Source of the DNA: Pseudomonadota bacterium
GTDB taxonomy: Bacteria; Pseudomonadota; Gammaproteobacteria; Burkholderiales; JAJZQI01
DNA length: 48,225 bases
Assembly: GCA_021847305.1 (NCBI GenBank)
Contig: JAJZTZ010000003.1
Coordinates: 1 to 48,225 of the forward strand
Reading direction: 5' to 3'
The position numbers and the translations under genes are program-made. This document shows positions 38,487-48,225 of this stretch, one piece after another. Position 1 is the first letter of the stretch. Every line of letters begins with the position of its first letter. The notes beneath the pieces were generated by a model, which was not told the origin of the DNA, ran no database searches, and saw only the letters and a program-made list of their open reading frames with translations.

Positions 38487-38730
38487 GAAGGGGTGGCCAG
38501 CAGGAAAAATGGCAATTTTAACAGCCTGCCGAAGTTAAAGGAATGAGATAAAACGACGTGTTGCAAGCCAGCGCATTTGCAAAAATATGTAAACAGGAAA
38601 TGAAACAGACTGAAACAGGTGTGGGCGCGGAATCGGACTACACTGAAAGCCGAATCAAGCAAGCCGAATCAAGCGGATGAGGCGTACAATGCCACTCGCC
38701 GCAACCCAATATTAAAACCAAGCCGAACTT

Positions 38731-40767
38731 ATGCGATTTCTACGCCCGACGGATAAACGCGCCGAACTGGAAGAAGCGTTGCGCTGGCTGGTCGGCAGCG
38801 AAAACAATTCCGTTTCCCTGCTGGCTGCCCTGGTGGACCGGCTGCGCCCGCGCAAACTCGACAATATCGAACAAGCCCGCGCCAACCTCGCCCTGCTGGT
38901 GCAGTTGCTGCACAGCCGCGACCAGTACAGGGACGCACTGCGACAACACATCCTGGCAGTGCTGTCCACGCGCAACCAGACGCGGTTCTTCAGCGACGGC
39001 GGCATTCTGCCGGCAACCGGCTTTTTCACCGAGCTGCGCAATAATCTGATCAACCGGCTGCTGCCTGATGTCATTGACAGCAACAGCCTGCAGGATGAAA
39101 TCAAACAGATATTCCGCCACCCCAAGGACCATGTGTGGCTGGATGAACTGGAAGCGGAAGACCTGGCCCCGCTGCTGAAAACGCTGCAGCTCGGCACTCC
39201 GGCAAGCAATGCTGCGCTGCAACACAGCGAACAGGAAATGTTCGACGCGGTACTGCTGCTGTCGCACCGTATCAGCGCGCTGGGCATGCAACCCGAATTG
39301 CTGCGCCTGTGCCCGCATATTGAAGATTATGACTCGCCGTTTTTTGCCCAGGCAACGGAAACCGGCCTGCTGGTCAAACAGGTGCTGCACAGCGGCTGGA
39401 CCGAGCAGGCCGTCGCAGACAGCCGGCACATTCGCGTCCTGCTGCAGCAGTGCAGCGACATTCTCCGCGAAGCGCGCGGTATTTCCCGTGCCACCGGCAC
39501 CAGCCTGTCGCTCACCTATCTGCTGGCACGGCTGGAGCAGCAGCTCACCCGGCTGGATGAATTGCTGGCCATCCTGGGAGAACGCTGCGACAGCACGCCG
39601 CAGGCACAGCAGGAGCAGAGCTGGCACGGCAGCCTCGCCCGTATCGCCGTGGCCGACAATCAGCGCCGCAGCCTGTCGCTGCTGATCGCCAACATTACCC
39701 GCCTGCTGGCCCTGCGCGTGACCGAAAATGCCGGTAAAACCGGCGAGCACTACATTACCGACGACCGGAGCGGCTATTTCGGCATGTGGCGTTCCGCCGC
39801 AGGGGCGGGGGTGCTGATCGGCATGCTGGCGCTGATCAAGATCGGCATTACCAAGCTGTCGCTGGCACCCCTGAACATGGCTTTTTTACTCAGCCTCAAC
39901 TACGGTCTGGGATTTGTGCTGGTCTATCTGCTGCATTTCACCATCGCCACCAAGCAGCCGGCCATGACCGCCGCCACGCTGGCCGGCGCCATCAGCCAGA
40001 CGCGCGGCCGTATCAGCGACCTGGAACCGCTGGCGCGCATGGTGATCGACGTGCTGCGCAGCCAGCTGGCTGCCATTGGCGGCAATGTGCTGGTGGCGGT
40101 GGCCACCTCGGTCGGCATTGCAACGCTCTACGCCCTGGCTACAGGCAACGCCATTATCACTGCCGAAAAAAGCGACCATCTGCTGCACGACCTGTCGCCG
40201 CTAGACAGCCCCGCCCTGTTCCATGCCGCCATTGCCGGCGTCTATCTCTTCCTTGCCGGCCTGATCACCGGTTATTTCGACAACCTGGCGTCACACACCC
40301 GGCTATCCGAACGCATCCAGCAACTGCGCTGGCTGCGCTATGTTGCCGGCAGCAATGGCGCGAAACGGGTCGGCGACTTCTTCGGCAACCATCTCGGCGG
40401 TCTGGGCGGTAATTTCCTGTTTGGCTGCATGCTCGGCTCCACAGCGACACTCGGCTTCCTGTTCGGCCTGCCGCTGGATATCCGTCACATCGCCTTTTCC
40501 TCGGCCAACTTCGGTTATGCGCTGGCAGCCATGCAATTTCAATTGCCGCTGGAATGGTGGATCAAAGGCATTGTCGGCATTGCGCTGATCGGCATGGTCA
40601 ATCTGGCGGTGAGTTTCTGGCTGGCGCTGTGGCTGGCGATGCGCTCCCGCGGCGTGCCCCTCACGCGTGCCCGGGCCCTGGTGCCGGCGGTCGTACGCCT
40701 GGCCATACAGCGCCCTGCCGCGCTTTTTCTCCCGCCGCCGGACAAGCCGCGCGACCAGGCGGCCTGA
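38731..40767 (+). CDS. SpecificRecomb (Gcr-type) family membrane protein
   Basis: N-terminal helical region (LVDRLRPRKLDNIEQARANLALLVQLL...LSTRNQTRFFSDGGILPATGFFTELRNNLINRLLPD) plus several C-terminal TM segments. Confidence 0.85.
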   Translation: MRFLRPTDKRAELEEALRWLVGSENNSVSLLAALVDRLRPRKLDNIEQARANLALLVQLLHSRDQYRDALRQHILAVLSTRNQTRFFSDGGILPATGFFTELRNNLINRLLPDVIDSNSLQDEIKQIFRHPKDHVWLDELEAEDLAPLLKTLQLGTPASNAALQHSEQEMFDAVLLLSHRISALGMQPELLRLCPHIEDYDSPFFAQATETGLLVKQVLHSGWTEQAVADSRHIRVLLQQCSDILREARGISRATGTSLSLTYLLARLEQQLTRLDELLAILGERCDSTPQAQQEQSWHGSLARIAVADNQRRSLSLLIANITRLLALRVTENAGKTGEHYITDDRSGYFGMWRSAAGAGVLIGMLALIKIGITKLSLAPLNMAFLLSLNYGLGFVLVYLLHFTIATKQPAMTAATLAGAISQTRGRISDLEPLARMVIDVLRSQLAAIGGNVLVAVATSVGIATLYALATGNAIITAEKSDHLLHDLSPLDSPALFHAAIAGVYLFLAGLITGYFDNLASHTRLSERIQQLRWLRYVAGSNGAKRVGDFFGNHLGGLGGNFLFGCMLGSTATLGFLFGLPLDIRHIAFSSANFGYALAAMQFQLPLEWWIKGIVGIALIGMVNLAVSFWLALWLAMRSRGVPLTRARALVPAVVRLAIQRPAALFLPPPDKPRDQAA

Positions 40768-40802
40768 CAGCTTTCCCGCACCCTGTACGGCGCTACAGTG
40801 CG

Positions 40803-41693
40803 CTACCGCCGGGCCTTTTCCAGATCCGCACACATCATCTGTGCACCCTGCAGAATGCGTGGCGTAGGACGCTGAATCAGATCCGGCGGCAGCTCGTACA
40901 ACTGGTGCTGCTGTACCGCGCGAATCGGCAAACCCTGCCAGGCCGTCCACTGCCCCGGATCACCGGTATACGCCCCACTGGCGACAATGACCTGCGGGTT
41001 GCGCTGCACCACAGCCTCGACGCTTACCGTGGGCGTCAGTACCGGCAGATTGGCAAAAATATTCCGCCCGCCACAGGCGCTGATCACATCGCTGATGAAA
41101 TGCTTGCCGTTGACGGTCATCGGCGGTGCTGGCCACACCTGATAAAACACGCTCACCGGCTGGCGCAACTGGTAGCGCTGCTGCAGGGCATGCCACCGCT
41201 GCTCGAACTGCGCAGCGGCCGCATCTGCCTGCGCCGGCGTCCCCGCCAGTTGCCCCAACTGGCGCAACTGGCGGGCAATGTCATCCACACGGGGGGCTTC
41301 GGTGAGCCAGACGGGTATACCCAGCTGGCGAATCTGCTGCACCATCAGCGGCGAAGTACCGCTGGCCCAGCCAATTACCAGATCGGGTTTCAGGCGTACC
41401 AGGGTTTCGAGATCGACGCGATTGGCGTCGCCAATGAGAGGCAGCTGTTTTGCCGCAGGCGGGAAATCGCTGAAAGCACTCACTCCCACCACCTTACTGC
41501 CGGCACCGGCGGCAAACAGCAGCTCGGTGACATGAGGCGTCAATGCAACGATGCGCTGCGCCGGCTGAGCCAGTTTGACCACCCGGCCGGCATCGTCAGT
41601 CATTGTCAGCGCCGCCTGCGCCGGGAACGCCAGCCAGGCCAGCAAAACCGGCAGCAGAACAAGCCTGCGCGCGTACCGGACCTTACTCGGCAT
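40803..41693 (-). CDS. btuF: Cobalamin-type ABC transporter substrate-binding protein (BtuF-like)
   Basis: Signal peptide, RIVALTPHVTELLFAAGAGSKVVGVSAFSDFP; ACGGRNIF. Confidence 0.85.
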   Translation of the reverse strand: MPSKVRYARRLVLLPVLLAWLAFPAQAALTMTDDAGRVVKLAQPAQRIVALTPHVTELLFAAGAGSKVVGVSAFSDFPPAAKQLPLIGDANRVDLETLVRLKPDLVIGWASGTSPLMVQQIRQLGIPVWLTEAPRVDDIARQLRQLGQLAGTPAQADAAAAQFEQRWHALQQRYQLRQPVSVFYQVWPAPPMTVNGKHFISDVISACGGRNIFANLPVLTPTVSVEAVVQRNPQVIVASGAYTGDPGQWTAWQGLPIRAVQQHQLYELPPDLIQRPTPRILQGAQMMCADLEKARR

Positions 41694-42306
41694 TGCCCAG
41701 CGGCGCATCCACCCGGCCGTCAAGAAAACGCAGCTGCCACAACACGCCCTGACCGGCCGGCTGCGCCACCAGACGGGTCAGCGCGGCGCTGGCGACATGA
41801 ATACGGTAGGCATTGGCCAGCGGCATGGACAGGGCATGCGCCAGCACCATGCGAATCACACCGGCGTGGCACACCACCAGCACATGCTGACCGGCATGGT
41901 GTGCCAGCACGGAATCGAGCGCTTCACCGACCCGGCGGTGAAAATCCTCCAGCGGTTCGGCTCCGGCCGGACGGGAACCCACCGGATCGAGCTTGAAACG
42001 GGTCAGCGTATCCGGGTCGCTGGCCTTCAGTTCCGCCGGCGTTTTGCCTTCCCATTCGCCGAAACCGACTTCCTTGAGACGCGGGTCCAGATGCAGAGGT
42101 TTGTGCAAACGCCCCGCCAGCTCTTCGGCAAAGGCGTGGCAGCGCGTCAGCGGCGAGCTGATAACGGCGTCCCAGCCGGCAAAATCACCCACCGTGGCGC
42201 GCATCTGGTGCCAGCCTTTTTCACTCAGCGGATCATCAATCTGGCCGCGGTATTTGCGCCCGCCCACCGGTTCGCCATGGCGCATGAAATCAAGTACGGT
42301 GGTCAT
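41683..42306 (-). CDS. Histidine phosphatase family protein (possible alpha-ribazole phosphatase CobC)
   Basis: LDFMRHGEPVGGRKYRGQIDDPLSEKG; SSPLTRC; GFGEWEG; VVCHAGVIR; next to btuF-like gene. Confidence 0.85.
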   Translation of the reverse strand: MTTVLDFMRHGEPVGGRKYRGQIDDPLSEKGWHQMRATVGDFAGWDAVISSPLTRCHAFAEELAGRLHKPLHLDPRLKEVGFGEWEGKTPAELKASDPDTLTRFKLDPVGSRPAGAEPLEDFHRRVGEALDSVLAHHAGQHVLVVCHAGVIRMVLAHALSMPLANAYRIHVASAALTRLVAQPAGQGVLWQLRFLDGRVDAPLGNAE

Positions 42307-43397
42307 CGCATATCCTTCAGGCTCTGCTTCACCGCGGGCCAGTTGTACTGCAAGGGCTGGGCGGGCCAGCTGCCCATTTGCCGGACGCGCTGCTCCAGCG
42401 CCTGCTCGCGGTTGTCGCTGGCAGGGTGGGACGACAGCAGTTCGATATTGCCACCGTCCTGTTTGGACAGTTTGTCGAAAAAGTGGATCATGCCCTGCGG
42501 ACTGATGCCGGCGCGCTTGAGCGCTTCCAGCCCGCCCAGGTCGGCTTGCGACTCCTGATCACGGCTGAATTTCAGTCCGCCCAGCTGCTGCGCCATGTTC
42601 GCCAGCACAGTGCCGCTCATGTCTCCCAGCGCCAGACTCATCAGCGCGGACAGGCCGATGTTGTGGACCATGCCCTTCAGACTGTGGCGTTGCTCGACGT
42701 GCTGCACTTCATGCGCCAGTACGCCAGCCAGCTCCTCGGGGTTATCAGTCGCCTTGATCAGACCGCTGTGCACCACCACGAAACCGCCGGGAATGGCAAA
42801 AGCGTTGATGGTCGGATCATCTGCGACATACCACTGGTAGTGATAGCGCGAACCCTGCGTCAGCCGCTGGCCGATGTCGCGTACAACACGGGCGGCCTCG
42901 CCCTGCTGGGTCAGTTTCATCTGCGCGCGCACCTGCGCCAGCGACATCTCGCCCAGCTTCACCTCTTCCGCTTGGGGAATGCGCTGCGCCACCCAGCCGG
43001 CAATCCGGTCGGCATTCAGCCAGAACAGCAGCAAGGCGAGCAACGGCAAGGCGAAGAACGTACCCAGCACCAGCCAGCCGAAATGAAACCCTGCCCGGGT
43101 GCGGCCCACCCGCTTGCGCCAGCGGGCAAGCTGGCTGCCCAGCGTATCCGGCGCAGCGGCGAGGAACTGCTGCTGGTCGGCAGCGCTGACCGGGCTGCAC
43201 GACCAGCGCCCGGCCGCATCCTGCCAGTGCACGATCATCTGCTGGCCGTCAAACCCGCCGGCAGTTACCGTCACCTGCGCGGCCGGCACCGTCACACTGC
43301 CACCGGGCAAATCCAGCTGCAGCGAATCATCCACCCAGCGGCCGGAACACGGGCTGCCGCCGTCCGGCAACCCCGGGCCGAAACACAGCAGATTCAT
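42303..43397 (-). CDS. M48 family metallopeptidase
   Basis: LAHEVQHVEQRH zinc motif; SQADLGGLEALKRAGISPQGMIHFFDKL; SSHPASDNREQAL. Confidence 0.9.
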   Translation of the reverse strand: MNLLCFGPGLPDGGSPCSGRWVDDSLQLDLPGGSVTVPAAQVTVTAGGFDGQQMIVHWQDAAGRWSCSPVSAADQQQFLAAAPDTLGSQLARWRKRVGRTRAGFHFGWLVLGTFFALPLLALLLFWLNADRIAGWVAQRIPQAEEVKLGEMSLAQVRAQMKLTQQGEAARVVRDIGQRLTQGSRYHYQWYVADDPTINAFAIPGGFVVVHSGLIKATDNPEELAGVLAHEVQHVEQRHSLKGMVHNIGLSALMSLALGDMSGTVLANMAQQLGGLKFSRDQESQADLGGLEALKRAGISPQGMIHFFDKLSKQDGGNIELLSSHPASDNREQALEQRVRQMGSWPAQPLQYNWPAVKQSLKDMR

Positions 43398-43401
43398 CAA
43401 A

Positions 43402-44196
43402 TCAGTTGTCACCATCCAGCAAGCCGCCCAGACCGCCCAGCACTGAGCCTTCGCCCACACTGCGGCCGCCGGCTACCGGCGCAGCCATGACGATGCGGTT
43501 GGCCAGACGCGACAGCGGCAGCGATTGCAGCCAGACCTTGCCCGGACCCTGCAGCGTAGCGAAGAACAGACCTTCGCCGCCGAACATGGCGGTCTTGATG
43601 CCGCCGACGAACTGAATGTCGAAGGACACCGAGGGCTGCATCGCCACTACACAACCGGTGTCGATACGAATCACCTCGCCCGGTGCCAGGGTGCGCTCTT
43701 TCAGCGTGCCGCCGGCATGGAAAAAGGCCATGCCGTCGCCGTCCAGACGCTGCATGATGAAGCCCTCACCGCCGAACAGGCCGGCACCCAGCTTCTTCTG
43801 GAAAGCAATGCCCAGCGATACGCCCTTGGCGGCGCACAGGAAAGAGTCTTTCTGACAAATCAGCGTGCCGCCCATCTGCGACAGATCCACCGGAATGATC
43901 TTGCCCGGATACGGTGCGGCAAAGCCCACGCGCTTCTTGCCGCTGCCCTGGTTGACAAACACGGTGGTAAACAGCGATTCGCCGGTGAGCAAACGCTTGC
44001 CGGCGCCGACCAGCTTGCTGAGAAAACCGGACTGGCTGGCCGAGCCGTCGCCAAACACGGTTTCCATCTGAATGCCGTCATCCATGAACATCATGGCGCC
44101 CGCCTCGGCAATCGCCGCCTCGCCCGGATCGAGCTCGATCTCGACAAACTGCATTTCCGCACCAAAAATTTCGTAATCGACGACGTCCATACCCAT
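43402..44196 (-). CDS. TIGR00266/AIM24 family protein
   Basis: MQFVEIELDPGEAAIAEAGAMMFMDDGIQMET; PGKIIPVDLSQMGGTLICQKDSFLCA. Confidence 0.9.
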   Translation of the reverse strand: MGMDVVDYEIFGAEMQFVEIELDPGEAAIAEAGAMMFMDDGIQMETVFGDGSASQSGFLSKLVGAGKRLLTGESLFTTVFVNQGSGKKRVGFAAPYPGKIIPVDLSQMGGTLICQKDSFLCAAKGVSLGIAFQKKLGAGLFGGEGFIMQRLDGDGMAFFHAGGTLKERTLAPGEVIRIDTGCVVAMQPSVSFDIQFVGGIKTAMFGGEGLFFATLQGPGKVWLQSLPLSRLANRIVMAAPVAGGRSVGEGSVLGGLGGLLDGDN

Positions 44197-44303
44197 GTTT
44201 ATTACTCCATGTCAGAAATAGCATTTGCATGGTGAACAGTGAACGGAAACCGCAAGCAGAAACTGCCCCACAATTCACTCATCATTGTTCACCACTTCCC
44301 AGT

Positions 44304-45674
44304 TTACCCGCGCCGCCAGGTTGTCCCTTGCGGCCCGTCTTCCAGCACAATGCCGGCCGCCGTCAGCTCGTTGCGGATACGGTCGGCTTCGGCAAAATTC
44401 TTGGCTTTTTTCGCGGCGGCGCGGTCGGCAATCAGCTGTTCGATAGCGGCGGCGCTCAGCCCTTCTTCGCCGGCGCCGGCCTGCAGAAAATCTTCCGGCT
44501 GGCGCTGCAACAGGCCGAGAATACCAGCCAATTGTTGCAGCTGTCCTGCCAGCTGCGGGCTCTTGCTTTTGTTGACCTCTTTCGCCAGTTCAAACAGCAC
44601 GGTGATGGCGCCGTGGCTGTCGAAATCGTCATCCATGGCGGCCTTGAAGCGGGCCGGGTATTCCGCCGTCCAGTCGAGCGGCGACAAATCCACATCCACA
44701 CCGCGCAACGCCGTGTACAGGCCGGTCAGTGCGTTTTTGGCGTCATCCAGATGCGCGTCGGAATAGTTCAGCGGGCTGCGGTAATGCGCGCGCAGAATAA
44801 AGAAGCGCACCACTTCGGCGTCGTACTTCTGCAATACGTCGCGAATGGTAAAGAAATTGCCCAGCGATTTGGACATCTTCTCGTTATCCACGCGGATAAA
44901 GCCGTTGTGCATCCAGTAATTCACAAAGGCGTGGTCATGCGCGCCTTCGGATTGGGCAATCTCGTTTTCGTGGTGAGGGAACTGCAGATCCTGGCCGCCG
45001 CCGTGAATATCAAAATGCTCGCCCAGATAATGCTCGCTCATCACCGAGCACTCGATATGCCAACCCGGTCGGCCCTTGCCCCAGGGCGAATCCCACGCCG
45101 GTTCACCCGGCTTGGCCGCTTTCCACAGTACGAAGTCGAGCGGATCGCGCTTGTTCGGGTCCACATCCACGCGCTCGCCGGCGCGCAGGTCTTCCAGCGA
45201 TTTGCCGGACAGCTTGCCGTAACCGGCAAAGTCATGCACCGAGTAATACACGTCGCCGTTGGGCGCCGGGTATGCCAGGCCCTTATCAATGAGCGTCTGG
45301 ATCATCCGCACCATGCCCGGCACGAACTCGGTCGCGCGCGGCTCGATATCAGGCGACTGCACGCCCAGTTGCGCGGCATCCTCATTCATGGCGGCAATGA
45401 AGCGGCCAGTCAGGACGTCAATCGGTTCCCGGTTTTCCGCAGCACGTTTGATGATTTTGTCGTCAATATCGGTGATATTGCGCACATATGTCAGATCGTA
45501 GCCGCTGTCCCGCAGCCACCGCGCCACCATATCAAACACCACCATCACGCGGGCATGTCCCAGGTGACAGAAGTCATACACGGTCATGCCGCAAACGTAC
45601 ATGCGGGCCTTGCCCGGTTCAATAGGAGTGAATACCTGCTTTTCGCGCGCGAGGGTGTTGTAGATCTTCAGCAT
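44304..45674 (-). CDS. cysS: Cysteinyl-tRNA synthetase
   Basis: [53 protein letters not shown]. Confidence 0.97.
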   Translation of the reverse strand: MLKIYNTLAREKQVFTPIEPGKARMYVCGMTVYDFCHLGHARVMVVFDMVARWLRDSGYDLTYVRNITDIDDKIIKRAAENREPIDVLTGRFIAAMNEDAAQLGVQSPDIEPRATEFVPGMVRMIQTLIDKGLAYPAPNGDVYYSVHDFAGYGKLSGKSLEDLRAGERVDVDPNKRDPLDFVLWKAAKPGEPAWDSPWGKGRPGWHIECSVMSEHYLGEHFDIHGGGQDLQFPHHENEIAQSEGAHDHAFVNYWMHNGFIRVDNEKMSKSLGNFFTIRDVLQKYDAEVVRFFILRAHYRSPLNYSDAHLDDAKNALTGLYTALRGVDVDLSPLDWTAEYPARFKAAMDDDFDSHGAITVLFELAKEVNKSKSPQLAGQLQQLAGILGLLQRQPEDFLQAGAGEEGLSAAAIEQLIADRAAAKKAKNFAEADRIRNELTAAGIVLEDGPQGTTWRRG

Positions 45675-45777
45675 GGCAGCAACAAAATGGACAAAGTCTT
45701 AATCTTACCATGCCTGAACAAACGCTGATCTATCGGCGGTTCGCGCCGCATCGGATTGGCAGACCCCAAACAGCGCC

Positions 45778-46872
45778 TCAGCCCGGCGTACTCTCGATCA
45801 TGCGCCGGACCACGCGATTGAACGGCTCCACCCAGGCGCGGTCGAACTGCCCCTCGCAGGCATTGATCTCGGCAATGGCACGCAGCATGGAGCGGCCATG
45901 ACCGCGCTGGGCGTGCTTGAGCATGACCGCCTCAAACGCATCAAGAATGGCAATCAGGCGTGCACCGTCACAGATCTGCTCCAGCTTCAGACCAGCCGGG
46001 TAGCCGCTGCCGTCCGGCATTTCGTGGTGCTGGCGCACCATCTCCACCGCACCGCTCCAGACTTCCATGCATTCAAGCAGGCCGGCGGCATATTGCGGGT
46101 GTTTGTGCAGCACTTCGATATCCGCCGGCTCCAGTTGTCCCGGCTTGAGCCAGGCCGAATCGGGCAGAAACATCATGCCGATATCGTGCATGTAAATGGC
46201 CGCCTCCAGCTGCAGCGCATCAACCAGGCCGCCGGCCTCCTGATTGGTGCGCTGCGCCAGATCGGCCAGCCGCCCGGTACGACCGGAAAACAGCGGCGAA
46301 CGCCGCTCCAGCTGCAAAGCCAGGGTGCGGAAAAAATTCAGCTGCTGGGTGTGGTCATGCATCACCTCGGGGGCCGGCATCACCGCTGTGGGTGCCGGCG
46401 TTACGGCCGGCCAGAAGCCGGTTACCTGATAGATCAGCTTGCGCGCCATGGTTTCGGCGTTGCTTTCAGAAGCACGGCTGATGGCGGTCAACTCATTCAC
46501 CAGCACGTTCAGCCGCAAGGGCTCCAGACTGCGCCCGGTGCGCAGGGCCTCGATGGTCATTTCCAGGCGATCCACCGTCAGCAGCACCACCTCGCCCAGC
46601 ACGTTGCTGAAGCGCAATTTACCGCTGCGCACCTTATCCAGCAGACTTTCCAGCGGATGGATCAGACGCACCGCCACCTCCAGATGGCACAGTGCGGCAT
46701 CCCCCTTGAGGTTATGCAGGGCACGGAACAGGCTGGCAATGCGCTCGGCGTCGCCCGGCTGCTTGCGCAATGCCGCCACGTCAGCCTCGATTTGCGGCAC
46801 CCGATCAGACAGCGTATCGGTGTATTCGCTCAACCCCTCGTCATCCCTGCGTATCGACGCGCTGCGTGCCAT
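45778..46872 (-). CDS. HPt-HD-GYP fusion (putative c-di-GMP phosphodiesterase-like)
   Basis: LFRALHNLKGDAALCHL (HPt); YMHDIGMMFLPD and HHEMPDGSGYPAGL (HD-GYP). Confidence 0.87.
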   Translation of the reverse strand: MARSASIRRDDEGLSEYTDTLSDRVPQIEADVAALRKQPGDAERIASLFRALHNLKGDAALCHLEVAVRLIHPLESLLDKVRSGKLRFSNVLGEVVLLTVDRLEMTIEALRTGRSLEPLRLNVLVNELTAISRASESNAETMARKLIYQVTGFWPAVTPAPTAVMPAPEVMHDHTQQLNFFRTLALQLERRSPLFSGRTGRLADLAQRTNQEAGGLVDALQLEAAIYMHDIGMMFLPDSAWLKPGQLEPADIEVLHKHPQYAAGLLECMEVWSGAVEMVRQHHEMPDGSGYPAGLKLEQICDGARLIAILDAFEAVMLKHAQRGHGRSMLRAIAEINACEGQFDRAWVEPFNRVVRRMIESTPG

Positions 46873-46991
46873 GACTCTTTAATCTCCCTGTTTTATTTTG
46901 ATTTACACACCGAACTCTAATTATAGGCAGCCGCTCCTCCGCCACAAATCAATTCTGCTACCATGAAAGCGTCTTTGTCCCGGCCGCTGCC

Positions 46992-48225
46992 ATGCCTGAC
47001 GATTTTCCCCTGACACAAGGCCTGCTTGATCTGGTTCGCCAGCGCAACGGCACCCTGCTGCAAACGCACATTTCCTGGGTTGTGCTGCTGGACGATCATG
47101 CCTACAAGATCAAAAAGCCCGTCAATTTCGGCTTTCTCGATTTTTCCACCCTGCCGGACCGCCTGCACGCCTGCCAGGAAGAACTGCGCCTCAACCGCCG
47201 ACTGGCCGCAGACTGGTATCTTGCCGTTGTGCCGGTCTGCGGCACACCCGCCGCCCCAGAGCTGGACGGGGCCGGCGAAGCATTCGACTACGCCGTAAAA
47301 ATGCGCCGCTTTCCGCCGCACGCCCTGCTGGACGAACTGCTTGAGGCCGGCGCGGTAAACACCGCCATGATCGAACAGCTGGCCGATAACGTGGCCGACT
47401 TCCACCAACGCTGCCCTGTCAGCCCGACAGGCAGCCGCTATGCCGCGTTCGACGCCATTCTGGCGCCGGCACGACAAAACTTTGCCCAACTCACCCCGTT
47501 TACCGCCGCCATTGATCTGCCCGGCATACTCGCGGAGCTGGCTGCCTGGACCGAACATACCGCCCAGCGTCTGCAGCCGGTTTTTTATCAGCGCGCCCAA
47601 CAAGGGCATGTCCGCGAATGCCATGGCGATCTGCATGCCGGCAATATCGCCTGGATCGACAACAAGCCGGTCATTTTCGACGCCATCGAATTCAACGCCG
47701 CGTTCCGCTGGATCGACACGATCAGCGAGTTGGCCTTCCTCGTCATGGACCTGTTTGCCCGGCAGCAAGCGGAGCTGGCCCAGTGCGCCCTCAATCGCTA
47801 TCTGGAGCAAAGCGGCGATTACCAGGGCGTAGCGGTGCTCGACTTTTATCTGGTTTACCGCGCCGTCGTACGCGCCAAAATTGCCGCCTTTGAGGCCAAC
47901 TGGCCACGCTGCCGCGACTACCTGCAACTGGCACTGTCGTTTACCCGCCCGCCGCCGGCCAGACTCATGATCACGCACGGCCTGTCAGGCAGCGGCAAAA
48001 GCACCGTCAGCCGAAACCTGGCCGCCACGCAAGCGCGCCTGATCCGGATTCGTTCCGACGTTGAGCGCAAGCGCCTTCATGGTCTGGGCGCGCTGGAAAC
48101 CAGCCACGAAAAAATGAACATTTACACCGCGTCAGCCACCCGACTGACCTACCGGCTCATCATGGATGCCGCACGCGCCTGTATTGCGGGCGGCTACAGC
48201 TGCATCGTCGACGCGGCCTTTCTGC
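46992..48225 (+). CDS. Bifunctional aminoglycoside phosphotransferase-like / AAA kinase protein, 3' truncated by window edge
   Basis: KIKKPVNFGFLDFSTLPDR; CHGDLHAGNIAWIDNKPVIFDAIEFN (APH); GLSGSGKST Walker A. Open to the window end, absent from the ORF track. Confidence 0.85.
   Translation, partial: MPDDFPLTQGLLDLVRQRNGTLLQTHISWVVLLDDHAYKIKKPVNFGFLDFSTLPDRLHACQEELRLNRRLAADWYLAVVPVCGTPAAPELDGAGEAFDYAVKMRRFPPHALLDELLEAGAVNTAMIEQLADNVADFHQRCPVSPTGSRYAAFDAILAPARQNFAQLTPFTAAIDLPGILAELAAWTEHTAQRLQPVFYQRAQQGHVRECHGDLHAGNIAWIDNKPVIFDAIEFNAAFRWIDTISELAFLVMDLFARQQAELAQCALNRYLEQSGDYQGVAVLDFYLVYRAVVRAKIAAFEANWPRCRDYLQLALSFTRPPPARLMITHGLSGSGKSTVSRNLAATQARLIRIRSDVERKRLHGLGALETSHEKMNIYTASATRLTYRLIMDAARACIAGGYSCIVDAAFL

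Noticed and set aside
40554-41996. 480-aa + strand ORF spanning the SpecificRecomb end and antisense to btuF-like gene
   Set aside because: Overlaps three well-supported genes; Arg/His/Pro-rich antisense artefact.
44229-45728. 499-aa + strand ORF antisense to cysS
   Set aside because: cysS is unambiguous; antisense ORF has no family features.
45712-45740. AAACGCTGATCTATC resembling the element terminus
   Set aside because: No second terminus or internal hairpins nearby; probably coincidental.
46917-47978. 353-aa minus-strand ORF opposite the APH-like gene
   Set aside because: The + strand frame carries CHGDLHAGN and Walker A motifs; minus frame is a shadow ORF.

Overview
The window is a 48.2 kb, fairly GC-rich proteobacterial chromosome segment, probably betaproteobacterial (Neisseriales-like gene set: SpecificRecomb/gcr family, pmbA-darP pair, CstA-YbdD). 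About 46 protein-coding genes are supported. No tRNA, rRNA, CRISPR array or intact transposase was recognised. The most distinctive content is (i) a six-gene minus-strand operon (exbD-tonB-TBDR-exbB-phosphoesterase-PhoX-like) that looks like a dedicated TonB-energised phosphate-ester scavenging system. A Pho-box-like motif lies upstream, and an intrinsic-terminator-like hairpin abuts the exbB Shine-Dalgarno sequence. (ii) A three-copy family of ~127-152 bp multi-hairpin elements with GGAARCGCTGATTTATT terminal inverted repeats and TTAA flanks (MITE-like, no transposase in the window). Two copies bracket the phosphatase operon in inverted orientation. The third fills a convergent intergenic gap and supplies the stop codon of a GNAT gene. 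Several arm changes between copies preserve pairing. Also present: c-di-GMP and signalling genes (PAS-GGDEF, CZB-GGEEF, HPt-HD-GYP, a 1411-aa hybrid kinase divergent from a REC-PP2C protein), CstA/YbdD, ClcA, SulP, cysS, rlmD, slyD/bcp and others. All functional calls come from motif recognition by eye; no searches were run.
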